Source: Eubacterium maltosivorans (GTDB lineage: Bacteria; Bacillota; Clostridia; Eubacteriales; Eubacteriaceae). From it: a stretch of DNA of 64,000 nt. Both the position numbers and the translations under genes were made by a program. Position 1 is the stretch's first letter, and every line of letters starts with the position of its first letter. Below are positions 8,325-18,043 of the stretch, piece by piece. The stretch lies in contig NZ_CP029487.1 of NCBI RefSeq assembly GCF_002441855.2, forward strand, positions 930,001-994,000, given 5' to 3'. A model generated the notes under the pieces. That model made no database searches and had not been told where the DNA came from. It worked only from the letters and a program-made list of their open reading frames with translations.

Positions 8325-10745
8325 TTACAGTTCTCTTGCCACGGCTTCCATGACAAAAGTTTCGATAACATCACCGATCTTGATATCATTGTATTTATCA
8401 ATGCCGATACCACATTCGTACCCACTGGCAACCTCTTTGACATCATCCTTAAAACGTCTTAAGGACGCGATTTCGCCTTCAAACACGACGATACCATCGC
8501 GAATAATCCGAACCTCATCGTTTCTGGATATCTTACCATCCGTGACATAGGAACCGGCAATCATGCTGCCATTAGGTATCTTAAACACTTCTCGGACTTC
8601 GGCATTCCCGGTAACTTTTTCAACAAATTCCGGTGCCAGCATCCCTTCCATGGCTTTTTTGACATCTTCGATCGCATCGTAGATGACACGATATAAACGG
8701 ATATCCACTTCTTCGGTTTCTGCCGCCGCCAGCGCATTTTTATCAGGACGCACGTTAAAGCCAATGATAATTGCATTGGAGGTAGACGCCAGCATAACGT
8801 CTGTCTCGTTAACCGCGCCAACTGCACCATGGATCACATTAATACGTACATCATCTGTGTTCAGTTTTTCAAGCGACTGCTTGATCGCTTCAATGGAACC
8901 CTGAACATCCGCCTTGATAATGATATTGATATCCTGAATCTGCCCTTCCTGAATCTTTGTAAACAGGTCATCCAGAGACAGGCGCATCTTAGCCTGACGG
9001 GCATCCTTTTCCATTTCACGGCGTTTTTCTGCCAGCTGTCGTGCTTCTTTTTCATTTTCGAGCACGATAAAGTCATCCCCTGCCACAGGAATATCCGACA
9101 AACCGGAAATTTCAACCGGAGTGGATGGACCAGCTTTTTTAATGCGCTTGCCCTTATCATCGATCATAGTACGAACTTTACCATAGGTCATACCTGAGAT
9201 AATGGAGTCTCCCACGTGCAGTGTCCCCTGCTGTACCAGAAGACTGGCAGTTGCGCCCTTTCCTTTTTTAACCTGAGCCTCAATAACGCTTCCACGGGCT
9301 GCACGCTTAGGATCTGCTGTCAACTCGCCCATTTCGGAAACTAACAGTACCATTTCCAGCAGCGTATCGATATTTTCGCCTTTTTTGGCTGAAACCGGCA
9401 CAGCGATAACATCACCGCCCCATTCTTCGACTACCAGATTATGCTCTGTTAATTCCTGTTTAACACGCTCAGGATTGGCGCCTTCTTTATCAATTTTGTT
9501 AATCGCAACAATGATCGGAACGCCGGCCGCCTTGGCATGGTTAATGGCTTCCACAGTCTGCGGCATGACGCCATCGTCAGCTGCTACCACCAGAATGGCG
9601 ATATCGGTCATCTGCGCCCCTCTGGAACGCATGGCGGTAAAGGCCTCATGGCCTGGTGTATCGATAAAAGTGATGGATTCACCATTGATGGTAACCGTAT
9701 ATGCACCAATATGCTGAGTAATCCCGCCAGCTTCACCGGCTGTAACATTTGCTTTACGGATACGGTCTAAGAGGGAGGTCTTACCATGGTCAACGTGACC
9801 CATAACAGTAACAACCGGCGGACGCTTAACTTCGTTTCCGGTATCTTCTTCGTCGTATTCTTCCAGAATTTTGGTGACGACATCCTCCATTTTAACAGCT
9901 TTAACTTCATAGCCCAGCTCAGACGCCACAATTTCAGCGGTTTCATAATCAATCTGCTGATTAATGGTCGCCATGGTACCTGCCATCATTAAAATTTTAA
10001 TAATTTCGGTCGCGCCAACATCCAGAATTTCTGCCAGCTCTCCAACGGTTACCAATTCAGGAATCTCAAAGACCTGATTCTTCATCTTTTCAGTCTTCTT
10101 CTCATCCTTCATCTTTTTGTAAACACTGCGGGCCGTTTTCCCTTTTTTGCTGTGATCTCTTACTTTAGCGGGCTGATTATTATTGTTATTATTTCTTTTC
10201 TGGTTTTTATTTTTGCGGTCTGGCTTGCTGTTATTGGGCACAGTCTGGCCTTTGGCATTATTGGGACGATTGTTATTATTGCTTCCGTTGTTTCCCTGTC
10301 CGCTGGTATTTCTCTTTTGCTGGTTCTGGCCGTTATTCCCATTTCTCTGGCCATCTGACGGACGGCGGTTCTGAGGTGCATTGTTGTCCCTTTGCTGAGG
10401 CTTTCTTTCCTGCTGCTGAGGCTTTCCCTGCTGAGGTTTGCGCTCTTGCTGCTGAGGCTTGGACTGCGGCTGCGCTTTAGGCTGGGACTTGTTGTCCTGC
10501 TTTGACTGCTGAGGCTTCTGGGCCTTTGCTTCCTGTTTCGGCGCTGCTGCTTTAGGTGCTGCTTTTGGCTGTTCCTTAGTATCTTCACCTTTTTTGTATT
10601 CTTTTCTGAAATCAGTTACCTGTTGTTCTGTTAACACACTCATGTGATTTTTTACGGGAATATTATGCTTATTTAAGATATCGACAAATTCCTTACTGGG
10701 AACGTCGTATTCGCTTGCTAATTGATAAACTCTTAACTTTGACAT
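8325..10745 (-). CDS. infB: Translation initiation factor IF-2
   Basis: 806 residues. This GTPase delivers initiator tRNA to the 30S subunit. It has an N-terminal IF2-N domain (about residues 1-52), a low-complexity Gln/Asn/Lys/Pro linker (about 60-215), a second IF2-N module, and a G domain beginning near residue 312 with [18 protein letters not shown] and NKID. C-terminal beta barrels follow. Spacing to ylxR upstream is short. The usual ylxQ gene (an L7Ae-like protein) between ylxR and infB is absent: only 75 bases separate them. Confidence 0.97.
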   Translation of the reverse strand: MSKLRVYQLASEYDVPSKEFVDILNKHNIPVKNHMSVLTEQQVTDFRKEYKKGEDTKEQPKAAPKAAAPKQEAKAQKPQQSKQDNKSQPKAQPQSKPQQQERKPQQGKPQQQERKPQQRDNNAPQNRRPSDGQRNGNNGQNQQKRNTSGQGNNGSNNNNRPNNAKGQTVPNNSKPDRKNKNQKRNNNNNNQPAKVRDHSKKGKTARSVYKKMKDEKKTEKMKNQVFEIPELVTVGELAEILDVGATEIIKILMMAGTMATINQQIDYETAEIVASELGYEVKAVKMEDVVTKILEEYDEEDTGNEVKRPPVVTVMGHVDHGKTSLLDRIRKANVTAGEAGGITQHIGAYTVTINGESITFIDTPGHEAFTAMRSRGAQMTDIAILVVAADDGVMPQTVEAINHAKAAGVPIIVAINKIDKEGANPERVKQELTEHNLVVEEWGGDVIAVPVSAKKGENIDTLLEMVLLVSEMGELTADPKRAARGSVIEAQVKKGKGATASLLVQQGTLHVGDSIISGMTYGKVRTMIDDKGKRIKKAGPSTPVEISGLSDIPVAGDDFIVLENEKEARQLAEKRREMEKDARQAKMRLSLDDLFTKIQEGQIQDINIIIKADVQGSIEAIKQSLEKLNTDDVRINVIHGAVGAVNETDVMLASTSNAIIIGFNVRPDKNALAAAETEEVDIRLYRVIYDAIEDVKKAMEGMLAPEFVEKVTGNAEVREVFKIPNGSMIAGSYVTDGKISRNDEVRIIRDGIVVFEGEIASLRRFKDDVKEVASGYECGIGIDKYNDIKIGDVIETFVMEAVAREL

Positions 10746-10820
10746 ATAATTCCTCCCTTCAATTGTTTTTATTTGTTCATAGATCTCTCCATAGCTGTAT
10801 TTTTCATCTGCCGTTATGGC

Positions 10821-11087
10821 CTATGACAGCTGTTCTTTTATTTTTTGACGCACTTCTTCGACGGTATCTTTGTCGATTGGCCGTTTAAAAGCTTTTTCAA
10901 GAATATTTTTACTCAGAAAAGCGTCCAGACATTTGGGGTCATCACAGATATAGGCACCCCGCCCGTTGGCTTTTCCCGTTGGATCATAGAATATTTCATT
11001 GTCTTTATTGCAGACAATACGCAATAGATTTTTCTTCTCAATTTTTGAATGACAAACCACGCAGGTTCTTACGGGCATTTTTTTCAT
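10821..11087 (-). CDS. ylxR: YlxR family RNA-binding protein (RnpM-like)
   Basis: 88 residues from the ATG at 11087, selected because AGGAGG lies six bases upstream; a GTG five codons earlier sits on that site. The family motif is clear: MPVRTCVVCHSKIEKKNLLR, then GRGAYIC near residue 45. YlxR proteins bind nucleic acid, and one has been described as an RNase P modulator. It lies between nusA and infB, the standard position. Confidence 0.93.
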   Translation of the reverse strand: MKKMPVRTCVVCHSKIEKKNLLRIVCNKDNEIFYDPTGKANGRGAYICDDPKCLDAFLSKNILEKAFKRPIDKDTVEEVRQKIKEQLS

Positions 11088-11145
11088 TGCTTCCTCCTGC
11101 ACACATTATAATATTATATCACAGAGATATGGGATAAATCTTTAC

Positions 11146-12381
11146 TTATTCAAAAAAGTCATCCAAATCCTCTAATTCGTCCGTCATTACCAGATCGTCC
11201 AGTACATTATCGAGGCTTTCGGCATTATCTTCATCAATCTGAATGTCCAGTACCTCGTCCAATTCATTTTTCAGCTCATCCAGAATATCCTCTTCTTCTC
11301 CCACGTGTGTATAATCCGCGTCAAAGTCAGGGTTTTCTGCCAGCATACGCTCATAATCACTTTTGCTCTTGATATCAATTTTCCAGGATGCCAGCTTTGC
11401 CGCCAGCCGCACGTTTTGCCCCTCTTTGCCAATGGCCAGTGATAATTGAAAATCATCAACAACAGCAATAGCGGTTTTTTCGGTTTTATTCGGCAGAATC
11501 CGGTAAATCTTTGCAGGACTCAGGGCGTTAGACAGGTATTCACGTACATCATCGCTGTATTTAATAATATCAATCTTTTCACCGTTCAGCTCATTAATAA
11601 TGTTCTGAACCCGGATTCCCTTTTGTCCAACACAGGCCCCAACCGGATCAACCGACGAATCATTGGCTTTAACGGCAATCTTGGTTCTCGAGCCTGCTTC
11701 TCTGGAAATAGACACAATGTCTACAATCCCATCATAAATTTCCGGCACTTCGGTCTCAAAAAGCCGCTTGACCAGACCCGGGTGTGTTCTCGACAATCTG
11801 AGCTGCGGCCCTTTAGTGGTCTTGCGTACCATGAGCAGATAAACCTTCAGACGCTGTCCTGGGTAGTATTTTTCTCCAGGAACCTGTTCCATTGGCGGCA
11901 TACAGCCTTCACTGTTTCCAATATCTACAAATACATTGCCACGCTCAATACGGTTGATGATCCCGGTCATTACCTCATCCTGGCGTTCCAGGTATTCATT
12001 ATAAACCATATTGCGTTCAGCTTCCTTTATTCGCTGAACAATGAGCTGCTTTGCATTCTGAGCTGCAATTCGTCCAAAATCTCTTGGGGTGATAACCTTA
12101 CGGTAGACATCTCCAACTTCATAGGTCGGATCAATCTCACGCGCCTCTTCGAGGGATATCTGTGTTTCCAGATTTTCGACATCTTGGACAATATCGCGGG
12201 TTGCATAAACGGTAATTTCTCCCGTATCACGGTCGAGCTTTACATCCACATCCTGCACATTGCCATAATTTTTTTTGTAGGCGGATTCGATGGATACCTC
12301 AATGGCGTCGATCAGTTCCTCCTTGTCGATGTTCTTTTCTGCTTCTAAAGCATCAAGAGCTCTCATAAACTCTGCATTCAT
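11146..12381 (-). CDS. nusA: Transcription termination/antitermination factor NusA
   Basis: 411 residues. NusA binds RNA polymerase and nascent RNA. The N-terminal polymerase-binding domain (about 1-125), S1 domain (near GIINRIERGNVFVDIGNSEG, residues 137-156) and two KH domains (AGSRTKIAVKA, CVGQKGIRVQNI) are present. The tail from about residue 350 is strongly acidic and lacks the repeat domains of the E. coli protein. The gene lies 14 bases after rimP, as usual. Confidence 0.96.
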   Translation of the reverse strand: MNAEFMRALDALEAEKNIDKEELIDAIEVSIESAYKKNYGNVQDVDVKLDRDTGEITVYATRDIVQDVENLETQISLEEAREIDPTYEVGDVYRKVITPRDFGRIAAQNAKQLIVQRIKEAERNMVYNEYLERQDEVMTGIINRIERGNVFVDIGNSEGCMPPMEQVPGEKYYPGQRLKVYLLMVRKTTKGPQLRLSRTHPGLVKRLFETEVPEIYDGIVDIVSISREAGSRTKIAVKANDSSVDPVGACVGQKGIRVQNIINELNGEKIDIIKYSDDVREYLSNALSPAKIYRILPNKTEKTAIAVVDDFQLSLAIGKEGQNVRLAAKLASWKIDIKSKSDYERMLAENPDFDADYTHVGEEEDILDELKNELDEVLDIQIDEDNAESLDNVLDDLVMTDELEDLDDFFE

Positions 12382-12395
12382 AATTATTCGCCTTC

Positions 12396-12860
12396 CTAAA
12401 ATTCAATTTCCGGAGCAACCTTGGAAACAGCAGACATTTCCAGCTCCATCATTTCTTCAGAGTCAAGCTGTAGGGTCAGCGTTGCACCATTGTAACCTTT
12501 GAGGATACCGCTTAACTGTTTACTGCCATTCACCGGCGCATAGAAATTGACCACAATGCGTTTATCCATATTGCGGACAAAATCCTTCTCCTTTTTTAAG
12601 GGACGGTCAATTCCCGGAGACGAAACCTCCAACAGGTAGCTCTGCTCAATGGGGTCTTTTTCATCCATCAGGTCACTGAGCTTACGGCTGACCGCTTCGC
12701 AGTCATCCAGCCCAATGCCGTTCGGCCCATCTATGTAGGCAGTTAACACCCAGTCTTTTCCGGCCTTTTCAAAGGTAACATCAACGCACTCATAGCCCTC
12801 AGCTTCCACCACCGGTGCAATGAGTTCCTCCAGCATTGATTCCTTGGATTGTTTTTTCAT
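12396..12860 (-). CDS. rimP: Ribosome maturation factor RimP
   Basis: 154 residues, the normal length. RimP helps assemble the 30S subunit. It has the RimP N-terminal domain (IAPVVEAEGYECVDVTFEKA near residue 14; about 1-80) and the C-terminal SH3-like domain, with the conserved YLLEVSSPGIDRPLK near residue 79. It is the first gene of the rimP-nusA-ylxR-infB-rbfA-nrnA-truB-ribF series. A terminator (12896-12923) separates it from frr, so it probably has its own promoter within about 12861-12960, which I could not define. Confidence 0.95.
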   Translation of the reverse strand: MKKQSKESMLEELIAPVVEAEGYECVDVTFEKAGKDWVLTAYIDGPNGIGLDDCEAVSRKLSDLMDEKDPIEQSYLLEVSSPGIDRPLKKEKDFVRNMDKRIVVNFYAPVNGSKQLSGILKGYNGATLTLQLDSEEMMELEMSAVSKVAPEIEF

Positions 12861-12895
12861 ATATTCTCCTAAATTTTAATAAGCTTCAGAAAACA

Positions 12896-12923
12896 CACAA
12901 GAGTGGGTTTCCCCACTCTTGTG
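12896..12923 (-). terminator. Hairpin terminator after frr
   Basis: A perfect 12-bp stem (CACAAGAGTGGG with its complement) and a 4-base loop. The minus-strand tail (TGTTTTC) is only modestly U-rich, so termination may be partial. A second small stem AAACCA/TGGTTT stands just before it near 12950. Confidence 0.7.
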
Positions 12924-12988
12924 AAAGACTTATTTAGTTTCACAAATAAAACCAAGATGGTTTCAGTTGACAATCAAATCACTTCTGG

Positions 12989-13546
12989 CTAAACTGCCAT
13001 GATCTCCGCTTCTTTTTCCTTCAGCACACCCTCGATGTTTTTCACTTCATCATCGGTTAGCTTCTGAATTTCCTTTTCGCCCTGGTGCAGCTCATCCTCA
13101 CTGATCAGGCCTTCCTTTTCAGCGTCTTTCAGATCCTGTACGGCTTTACGGCGTATATTACGCATGGCAACCTTACATTCTTCACCATATTTCTTGGTTA
13201 ATTTAACCAGCTCTTTACGGCGTTCTTCTGTCAGTTCCGGCACAATCAGACGAATGATTTTACCGTCATTCGATGGGTTAAAGCCCAGATCCGCAGTCAA
13301 AATAGCTTTTTCGATCGCAGAGATCGAGGTGCTGTCATAGGGCTGAATGGTGATCATACGCGCTTCAGGCACTGCCACGCTTGCCAGCTGGTTGATGGCT
13401 GTCGCCGCTCCATAATAATCAACCGTAACTTTATCAAGAATATGAGGGTTCGCACGGCCTGCTCTCAGACCTCCTAAACTCTCATTTAAGTTATTCAGGG
13501 CTTTCTGCATTTTATCATTGGCTCTGTCTTTAATTTCGTTTAACAT
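12989..13546 (-). CDS. frr: Ribosome recycling factor
   Basis: 185 residues, the standard length. RRF splits post-termination ribosomes together with EF-G. Typical segments are GGLRAGRANPHILDKVTVDYYG (split as GGLRAGRANP and HILDKVTVDYYG, near residue 25) and ERRKELVKLTKKYGEECKVA in the long helical domain. The start overlaps the last base of the pyrH stop codon, an arrangement that couples translation. The pyrH-frr pair is almost universal. Confidence 0.97.
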   Translation of the reverse strand: MLNEIKDRANDKMQKALNNLNESLGGLRAGRANPHILDKVTVDYYGAATAINQLASVAVPEARMITIQPYDSTSISAIEKAILTADLGFNPSNDGKIIRLIVPELTEERRKELVKLTKKYGEECKVAMRNIRRKAVQDLKDAEKEGLISEDELHQGEKEIQKLTDDEVKNIEGVLKEKEAEIMAV

Positions 13547-14259
13547 TATTCTGCCTCCTCGATAATTGTTCCGATGGTTTCGCCGCGAACGGCTTTTAAA
13601 ATATTTTCCGGCTGGTCCAAGCCGAAAACAAGGATTGGTATTTTATTATCCATACACAGGGTAATGGCTGTGGAATCCATAACCTTTAATCCCTGGTTAA
13701 TAACGTCAATATAAGTCAGACGATCATATTTTTTAGCGTCTGGATTCACTTCCGGATCGGAGTCATAGACTGCGTCCACACTTTTGGCCAAAAGAATCAT
13801 CTCTGCATCTACCTCGGCTGCTCGCAACGCCGCTGTAGTGTCTGTTGTAAAGAATGGATTGCCTGTTCCGGCTGCAAAAATAACCACGCGTTTTTTTTCC
13901 AGATGTCTGACTGCTTTGCGGCGTATATAAGGTTCAGCTACTTCTTTCATTTCGATGGCGGTCTGTACCCTTACCGGCACACCCATCTGTTCCAAAACAT
14001 CCTGAAGTGCCAGCGCGTTGATAACAGTGGAAAGCATTCCCATATAATCGGCAGTCGATTTATCCATTCCCTCGCCAAAACGGCCTCTCCAGAAATTGCC
14101 GCCGCCTACAACAATCGCGATCTCAACATCCTGCTCAAAAACCTCTTTTACAGATTCACAGATACGCTGTACCGTCGGTGGATCAATGCCAAAGCCAACC
14201 TTACCAGACAGGGCTTCGCCGCTCAGCTTGATAATAATTCTTTTATATTTCGTCTCCAT
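13546..14259 (-). CDS. pyrH: Uridylate kinase
   Basis: 237 residues. It phosphorylates UMP to UDP in the cytoplasm. The amino acid kinase fold shows [11 protein letters not shown] (residues 8-18), the glycine-rich [10 protein letters not shown] near residue 50, and [15 protein letters not shown] near residue 131. It starts about 20 bases after a predicted sigmaA promoter, with AAAAGGGGG as ribosome site. In many bacteria it follows rpsB-tsf directly; here a P-type ATPase and a possible small RNA lie between. Confidence 0.97.
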   Translation of the reverse strand: METKYKRIIIKLSGEALSGKVGFGIDPPTVQRICESVKEVFEQDVEIAIVVGGGNFWRGRFGEGMDKSTADYMGMLSTVINALALQDVLEQMGVPVRVQTAIEMKEVAEPYIRRKAVRHLEKKRVVIFAAGTGNPFFTTDTTAALRAAEVDAEMILLAKSVDAVYDSDPEVNPDAKKYDRLTYIDVINQGLKVMDSTAITLCMDNKIPILVFGLDQPENILKAVRGETIGTIIEEAE

Positions 14260-14285
14260 ATAATCCCCCTTTTATTCTTAGTTTG

Positions 14286-14314
14286 ATTATACCTCAGAAG
14301 CCCCTTTTTTTCAA
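14286..14314 (-). promoter_or_regulatory. sigmaA promoter for pyrH-frr
   Basis: On the minus strand TTGAAA (14309-14314) and TATAAT (14286-14291) are 17 bases apart. Transcription would start near 14279 and leave a leader of about 20 bases before pyrH. Its presence means that the upstream transcript from 14462 need not be the pyrH messenger. Confidence 0.65.
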
Positions 14315-14341
14315 GACAGGCTCAAGAATAACCCAAACTGT

Positions 14342-14462
14342 AAAAAAAGAACACTTTCGTGCTCTTTATCACAAATCTATTCAGGTACCGTTTGTATCGG
14401 CTTACCTTTATGCCAAAGAGCCGACACAATCATAAACTGTCTAATATACAGTCATAATGAAC
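14342..14462 (-). ncRNA. Candidate small RNA or attenuated leader upstream of pyrH
   Basis: A stand-alone transcription unit of about 115-120 bases with its own promoter (14469-14498) and an intrinsic terminator (stem 14347-14366, GAAA loop, then seven T). The RNA could form ACTGT/ACAGT, then TCGGCT/AGCCGA, then the terminator hairpin. Two alternative pairings are also possible: AGGTA with TACCT, and GCTCTTT of the second hairpin with AAAGAGC of the terminator arm. The second could act as an antiterminator. No open frame of note is present. It does not match a riboswitch class that I recognise. It could be a small RNA or an attenuator feeding into pyrH. Confidence 0.5.
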
Positions 14463-14468
14463 ATTTAT

Positions 14469-14498
14469 ATTATAACTTAAAGCAGGCGCTTGCGTCAA
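14469..14498 (-). promoter_or_regulatory. sigmaA promoter of the candidate small RNA
   Basis: On the minus strand TTGACG (14493-14498), an 18-base spacer, then TATAAT (14469-14474). The start point would be near 14462. The site is in the gap just downstream of the P-type ATPase gene. Confidence 0.65.
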
Positions 14499-14540
14499 GC
14501 TTCTTTCACAAGAAATTAGCAAAAACAGCTTCATCATTTA

Positions 14541-16940
14541 TCAGCGCTGTTCTTTTTGAAAAATACTGTAACGAGATGAGAAAGGCCGTTTACCAATGGC
14601 CATCTTTTTTCCGTTATCATTCCTGACACATTTTGTTAAAATACGCTCTATGCCAAAGGCAATCACCAATACTGCCCCAAATAGCAGAAGCGCCCCGGTA
14701 TTCAGAGCCATCTCCAATCCCAGCAGATGGCTGAATAAAAAGACTGCTCCAAAATAACCAGCCGCCATTGTGACCACAACAAACAAACGCAGCTTTGTAA
14801 AAGGCATGTTATTTTTTATGACAGCCTGCATACTGAGTAAGCCTGCCAGTAAATAAAGTATGGTTGTTTTCTCGACCATTCCGATTTGAACCACACCCAA
14901 CACTGCTGCGAAGTTTATCAGCAAAAACGCCGCGATAATGGCCACTGCATTCGGCAGAGCTTTTCGCAAAGCTGATGGCAGAAACCGTTCTCTGATCCTC
15001 CGTCCATCTGCTTCAAAGGCTGTTACAAATGAAGGATAAGCTTCTATCGCTGCATCGATCAGTGTAATCTGGATCGGCAGAAAAGGAAACGCAATGTTAG
15101 TCAAAACGCAAATGAACGTCAAGACCACCGAATAAATCGTCTTGATAAAAAAAACCCCCGCGGCACGGGTAACATTATTCACCACACGCCGCCCCTCCAA
15201 CAAAAGTCCTGGCAGCGCCGAAAAGTCTGATTCTAGCAAGACCACCTGTGCAGCCTGCCTGGCCGCATCGCTTCCATTTCCCATAGCAATGGAGCAGTCA
15301 GCCTCTTTCAAGGCCAAAAGGTCATTGACGCCGTCGCCCGTCATTGCGACAGAATGCCCTTCAGCTTTTAATGCCTGAACCAGTTTCTTTTTCTGCTGGG
15401 GCGTGGTTCTTCCAAACACCGTATATTTTTCTGCAATTTTTCTAAAATCTACATTTTCACCCACAGACATCATGTCAATCGCTTTGTCATAATTCTTTAG
15501 CCCGGCGTCCTTCGCAACCATGGATGCCGTTACTGGGTTGTCGCCGGATATTACTTTAACAGTGACGCCTTGTTTTCTAAAATAGTTTAAAATTTTTGGT
15601 GCGCTCTGGCGTATGCGGTCCCGAATAACGATCCCTGCTATGGGGGTCAGCTTTGTTTCAGATAAATTTGTCTGGCTTGTCATTGTACCCTTTGCAATAC
15701 TCACGACAAGCACCCTCCTGCCTCTTTTTATTTCTGTCTTCAACGCATTGGGTATTTCACCCTGTAACACTTTTTCCGGTGCGCCGATAACCAGTGTATC
15801 TCCCTTTTCAAAAGTCATCGCAGCCCATTTTCGTTCAGAGGAAAATGCGACGCTTGAGTATACAGCATAAGTGCTGCTCTCTTTAAAATATGCTTTTAAC
15901 GCCTGAAAGGTCGCATTATTATCAATACTGTGCTTCAAAAAAGAACCCATTAACGGCTCAAGTTTTACCTTTTTTGCAATGGTGTTTTCAAAAGGCAGTA
16001 TCCTTTCTACCTCCATTTTCCCTTCCGTTAATGTGCCGGTTTTATCGAGGCATAGTACGTCTACATGGGACAATGTCTCTAAAGAAAACATATCCTGAAT
16101 CAATATTTTATTTTTTGCCAGCTTAATGACGCCGCCGGCCAATGATACGCTGATCAATAGCACCAACCCTTTTGGCAGCATTCCTAACAGGCCAGCAGAA
16201 GTGGATACTACCGAAATGAAAAGCGGATCGCTCCTCAAAACAAATGCTTCCAGAAACAAGATCATCCCTAAAGGAATAATAAACAAACTGGTAATACGGG
16301 TTACCTTACGCATGGACTGCATGAGCTCAGAACTCTGTTCCTTTACCTGTTTGGCCTCCCGCGCTATTTTAAACGCATAATTATCTCCTCCAACGTGAGT
16401 GACCTTCGCCAGGCACCGGCCGCTGACCAGGCTGCTGCCAGACAGCAGATCATCGCCGTTTCTCTTTCCAACAGCGTCCGCCTCACCTGTCAGGAGTGCC
16501 TCATTTACCTCGGCGTCGCCAGAGAGCACTATCCCGTCACAGCAAATCTGCTGACCTGCGCTCAAAACCATAACATCCTCTTGAACAACCTCATCAGTCG
16601 CAATCGTCTTTTCTTTTCCGTCGCGCAGCACAGTAACAGAAGGAACCGATAGAAGCGATAGTTTTTCGACGGTTTTCTTAGCCTTGATCTCCTGTGCAAT
16701 ACCAATGATCATGTTTAAAATAATGATCCCAATAAACACCATATTGCTGTAAGCACCCACACAGAAAAGCGCAATAGCAATCAATAAATTCATAAGATTA
16801 AACAAGGTGAAAACATTCCGCCTGATGATCTCACCCGTTGTTTTTGTCATGACGCTTTGGGCCAGATTCTGCTTGCCCTCCTGCACACGCTGTGTTACCT
16901 CTTTTTCAGAAAGCCCATTTATAAGATTTTTTTCAGTCAT
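14541..16940 (-). CDS. Cation-translocating P-type ATPase
   Basis: 799 residues. The catalytic core is complete: actuator loop LLTGEAD near residue 150, phosphorylation site DKTGTLTEGKM near residue 297, KG-type nucleotide-binding domain, and TGDGVNDLLALKEADC near residue 526. About ten membrane segments are expected. The TM4 motif reads LPKGL, and the general pattern resembles the actinobacterial CtpE and related Firmicute Ca2+/cation pumps more than heavy-metal CPx pumps; the ion is not certain. The ATG follows GGAGG. It interrupts the usual rpsB-tsf-pyrH-frr order and seems to have its own regulatory region at 16941-17240. Confidence 0.88.
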   Translation of the reverse strand: MTEKNLINGLSEKEVTQRVQEGKQNLAQSVMTKTTGEIIRRNVFTLFNLMNLLIAIALFCVGAYSNMVFIGIIILNMIIGIAQEIKAKKTVEKLSLLSVPSVTVLRDGKEKTIATDEVVQEDVMVLSAGQQICCDGIVLSGDAEVNEALLTGEADAVGKRNGDDLLSGSSLVSGRCLAKVTHVGGDNYAFKIAREAKQVKEQSSELMQSMRKVTRITSLFIIPLGMILFLEAFVLRSDPLFISVVSTSAGLLGMLPKGLVLLISVSLAGGVIKLAKNKILIQDMFSLETLSHVDVLCLDKTGTLTEGKMEVERILPFENTIAKKVKLEPLMGSFLKHSIDNNATFQALKAYFKESSTYAVYSSVAFSSERKWAAMTFEKGDTLVIGAPEKVLQGEIPNALKTEIKRGRRVLVVSIAKGTMTSQTNLSETKLTPIAGIVIRDRIRQSAPKILNYFRKQGVTVKVISGDNPVTASMVAKDAGLKNYDKAIDMMSVGENVDFRKIAEKYTVFGRTTPQQKKKLVQALKAEGHSVAMTGDGVNDLLALKEADCSIAMGNGSDAARQAAQVVLLESDFSALPGLLLEGRRVVNNVTRAAGVFFIKTIYSVVLTFICVLTNIAFPFLPIQITLIDAAIEAYPSFVTAFEADGRRIRERFLPSALRKALPNAVAIIAAFLLINFAAVLGVVQIGMVEKTTILYLLAGLLSMQAVIKNNMPFTKLRLFVVVTMAAGYFGAVFLFSHLLGLEMALNTGALLLFGAVLVIAFGIERILTKCVRNDNGKKMAIGKRPFSSRYSIFQKEQR

Positions 16941-17162
16941 TGACAGCCTCCATTATTTTGCTGTCCTTATTGTAACGAGACTTTCTAACCTGCTTATAAA
17001 GAAATTATTAAAAGTTTATTAACAATTTGCATCCTTATACACACACTTAAATATATAAAAGGCGCCTTTTCATTTACTGTCTTTACTTAAACAAATTAAA
17101 ACACTTAGTATTCTGTGTAACATAGCCGAAGTTTTGATTCCATCTTTTACACAAATTTTTTG

Positions 17163-17177
17163 TTGTGTACTACACAA
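17163..17177. promoter_or_regulatory. Operator-like palindrome upstream of the P-type ATPase
   Basis: TTGTGTA-C-TACACAA is a perfect 7-bp inverted repeat with one central base. A further half site TACACAA lies at 17148-17154. Together they suggest a dimeric repressor site about 220 bases before the ATPase start. The intervening region (16941-17240) is AT-rich, has another palindrome AAAAGGCGCCTTTT at 17057-17070, and contains no gene that I can support. Confidence 0.4.
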
Positions 17178-17244
17178 AAACATATGCACCTTCATGCCAA
17201 TTTATGCAGGTTTATGCGATGTCTAAAAAAACTGTTTTAAAAGA

Positions 17245-17310
17245 AAAAACCGTCCAAAAACAGTACTGTTCTTTACTATCATAAGTAAAACAGTGTTTTT
17301 GGGCGGTTTG
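17245..17310 (-). terminator. Intrinsic terminator of rpsB-tsf
   Basis: A long imperfect hairpin (arms about 17248-17278 and 17284-17309, with a small bulge) ends on the minus strand in TTTTTTCTTTT. It is 58 bases downstream of the tsf stop codon and isolates the ATPase from the ribosomal genes. Confidence 0.85.
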
Positions 17311-17367
17311 CCATATCTATATTTAGTTCAAATAAATACTAAAGGTTTTTGTGAACAGATATCTTCT

Positions 17368-18009
17368 TTATTTCATCTGCGCAGCTACTTCTTCTGCAAA
17401 GTTTTCCTGTTTCTTTTCAATGCCTTCGCCTAACTGGAAGCGGGCAAAGCGTCTGATTTTTACATTTTCACCGATTGCCATGATTTGTTCTTTCACAAGA
17501 TCTTCAATGGTGATATCTGGGTTTTTAACAAAAGGCTGTTCTAGCAGGCAGATTTCCTTGTAAAATTTACCGATACGGCCTTCAACCATTTTGTCGACAA
17601 TTTTTTCGGGTTTGCCTTCATTTAATGCCTGATGTTTCAGGATTTCTTTTTCATGCTCAACTTCTGCTTCCGGCACTTCTTCTTTAGAAACATAGGTTGG
17701 GTTAGCAGCCGCAATATGCATTGCAACGTCTTTAGCAAAAGCTTTGAAGCCATCGGTTTTAGCAACGAAATCTGTTTCACAGTTGATTTCTACTAAAACA
17801 CCGATCTTACCACCCATATGGATGTAAGATTCTACAACACCTTCAGCAGCTACACGGCCAGCTTTTTTGGTGGTAGCAGCTAAGCCCTGTTCTCTTAAGT
17901 ATTCCATTGCTTTTTGGATGTCACCATCGGTTGCAACCAAAGCTTTTTTGCAGTCCATCATGCCTGCGCCGCTTTTTTCTCTTAATTCTTTAACTAATTT
18001 AGCGTCCAA
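17368..18009 (-). CDS. tsf: Elongation factor Ts, short form
   Basis: 213 residues. EF-Ts is the nucleotide exchange factor for EF-Tu. The N-terminal UBA-like domain contains [16 protein letters not shown] (residue 9 on), followed by MEYLREQG and the core segment [17 protein letters not shown] near residue 74. The length is closer to the short Thermus type than to the ~290-residue E. coli type, so one core subdomain is reduced. The start codon is TTG, with GAGGAGG eight bases upstream. It follows rpsB by about 34 bases. Confidence 0.95.
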   Translation of the reverse strand: MDAKLVKELREKSGAGMMDCKKALVATDGDIQKAMEYLREQGLAATTKKAGRVAAEGVVESYIHMGGKIGVLVEINCETDFVAKTDGFKAFAKDVAMHIAAANPTYVSKEEVPEAEVEHEKEILKHQALNEGKPEKIVDKMVEGRIGKFYKEICLLEQPFVKNPDITIEDLVKEQIMAIGENVKIRRFARFQLGEGIEKKQENFAEEVAAQMK

Positions 18010-18043
18010 GTCTGTATCCTCCTCTAATCAAATGTCAAGCTGC

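Noticed and set aside
10746-10820. Missing ylxQ between ylxR and infB, considered as a truncated gene
   Set aside because: Only 75 bases separate the genes and there is no remnant of an L7Ae-like sequence; simple absence is common.
11446-12348. Plus-strand frame of 300 codons opposite nusA
   Set aside because: It is the shadow of nusA, whose S1 and KH domains are clear.
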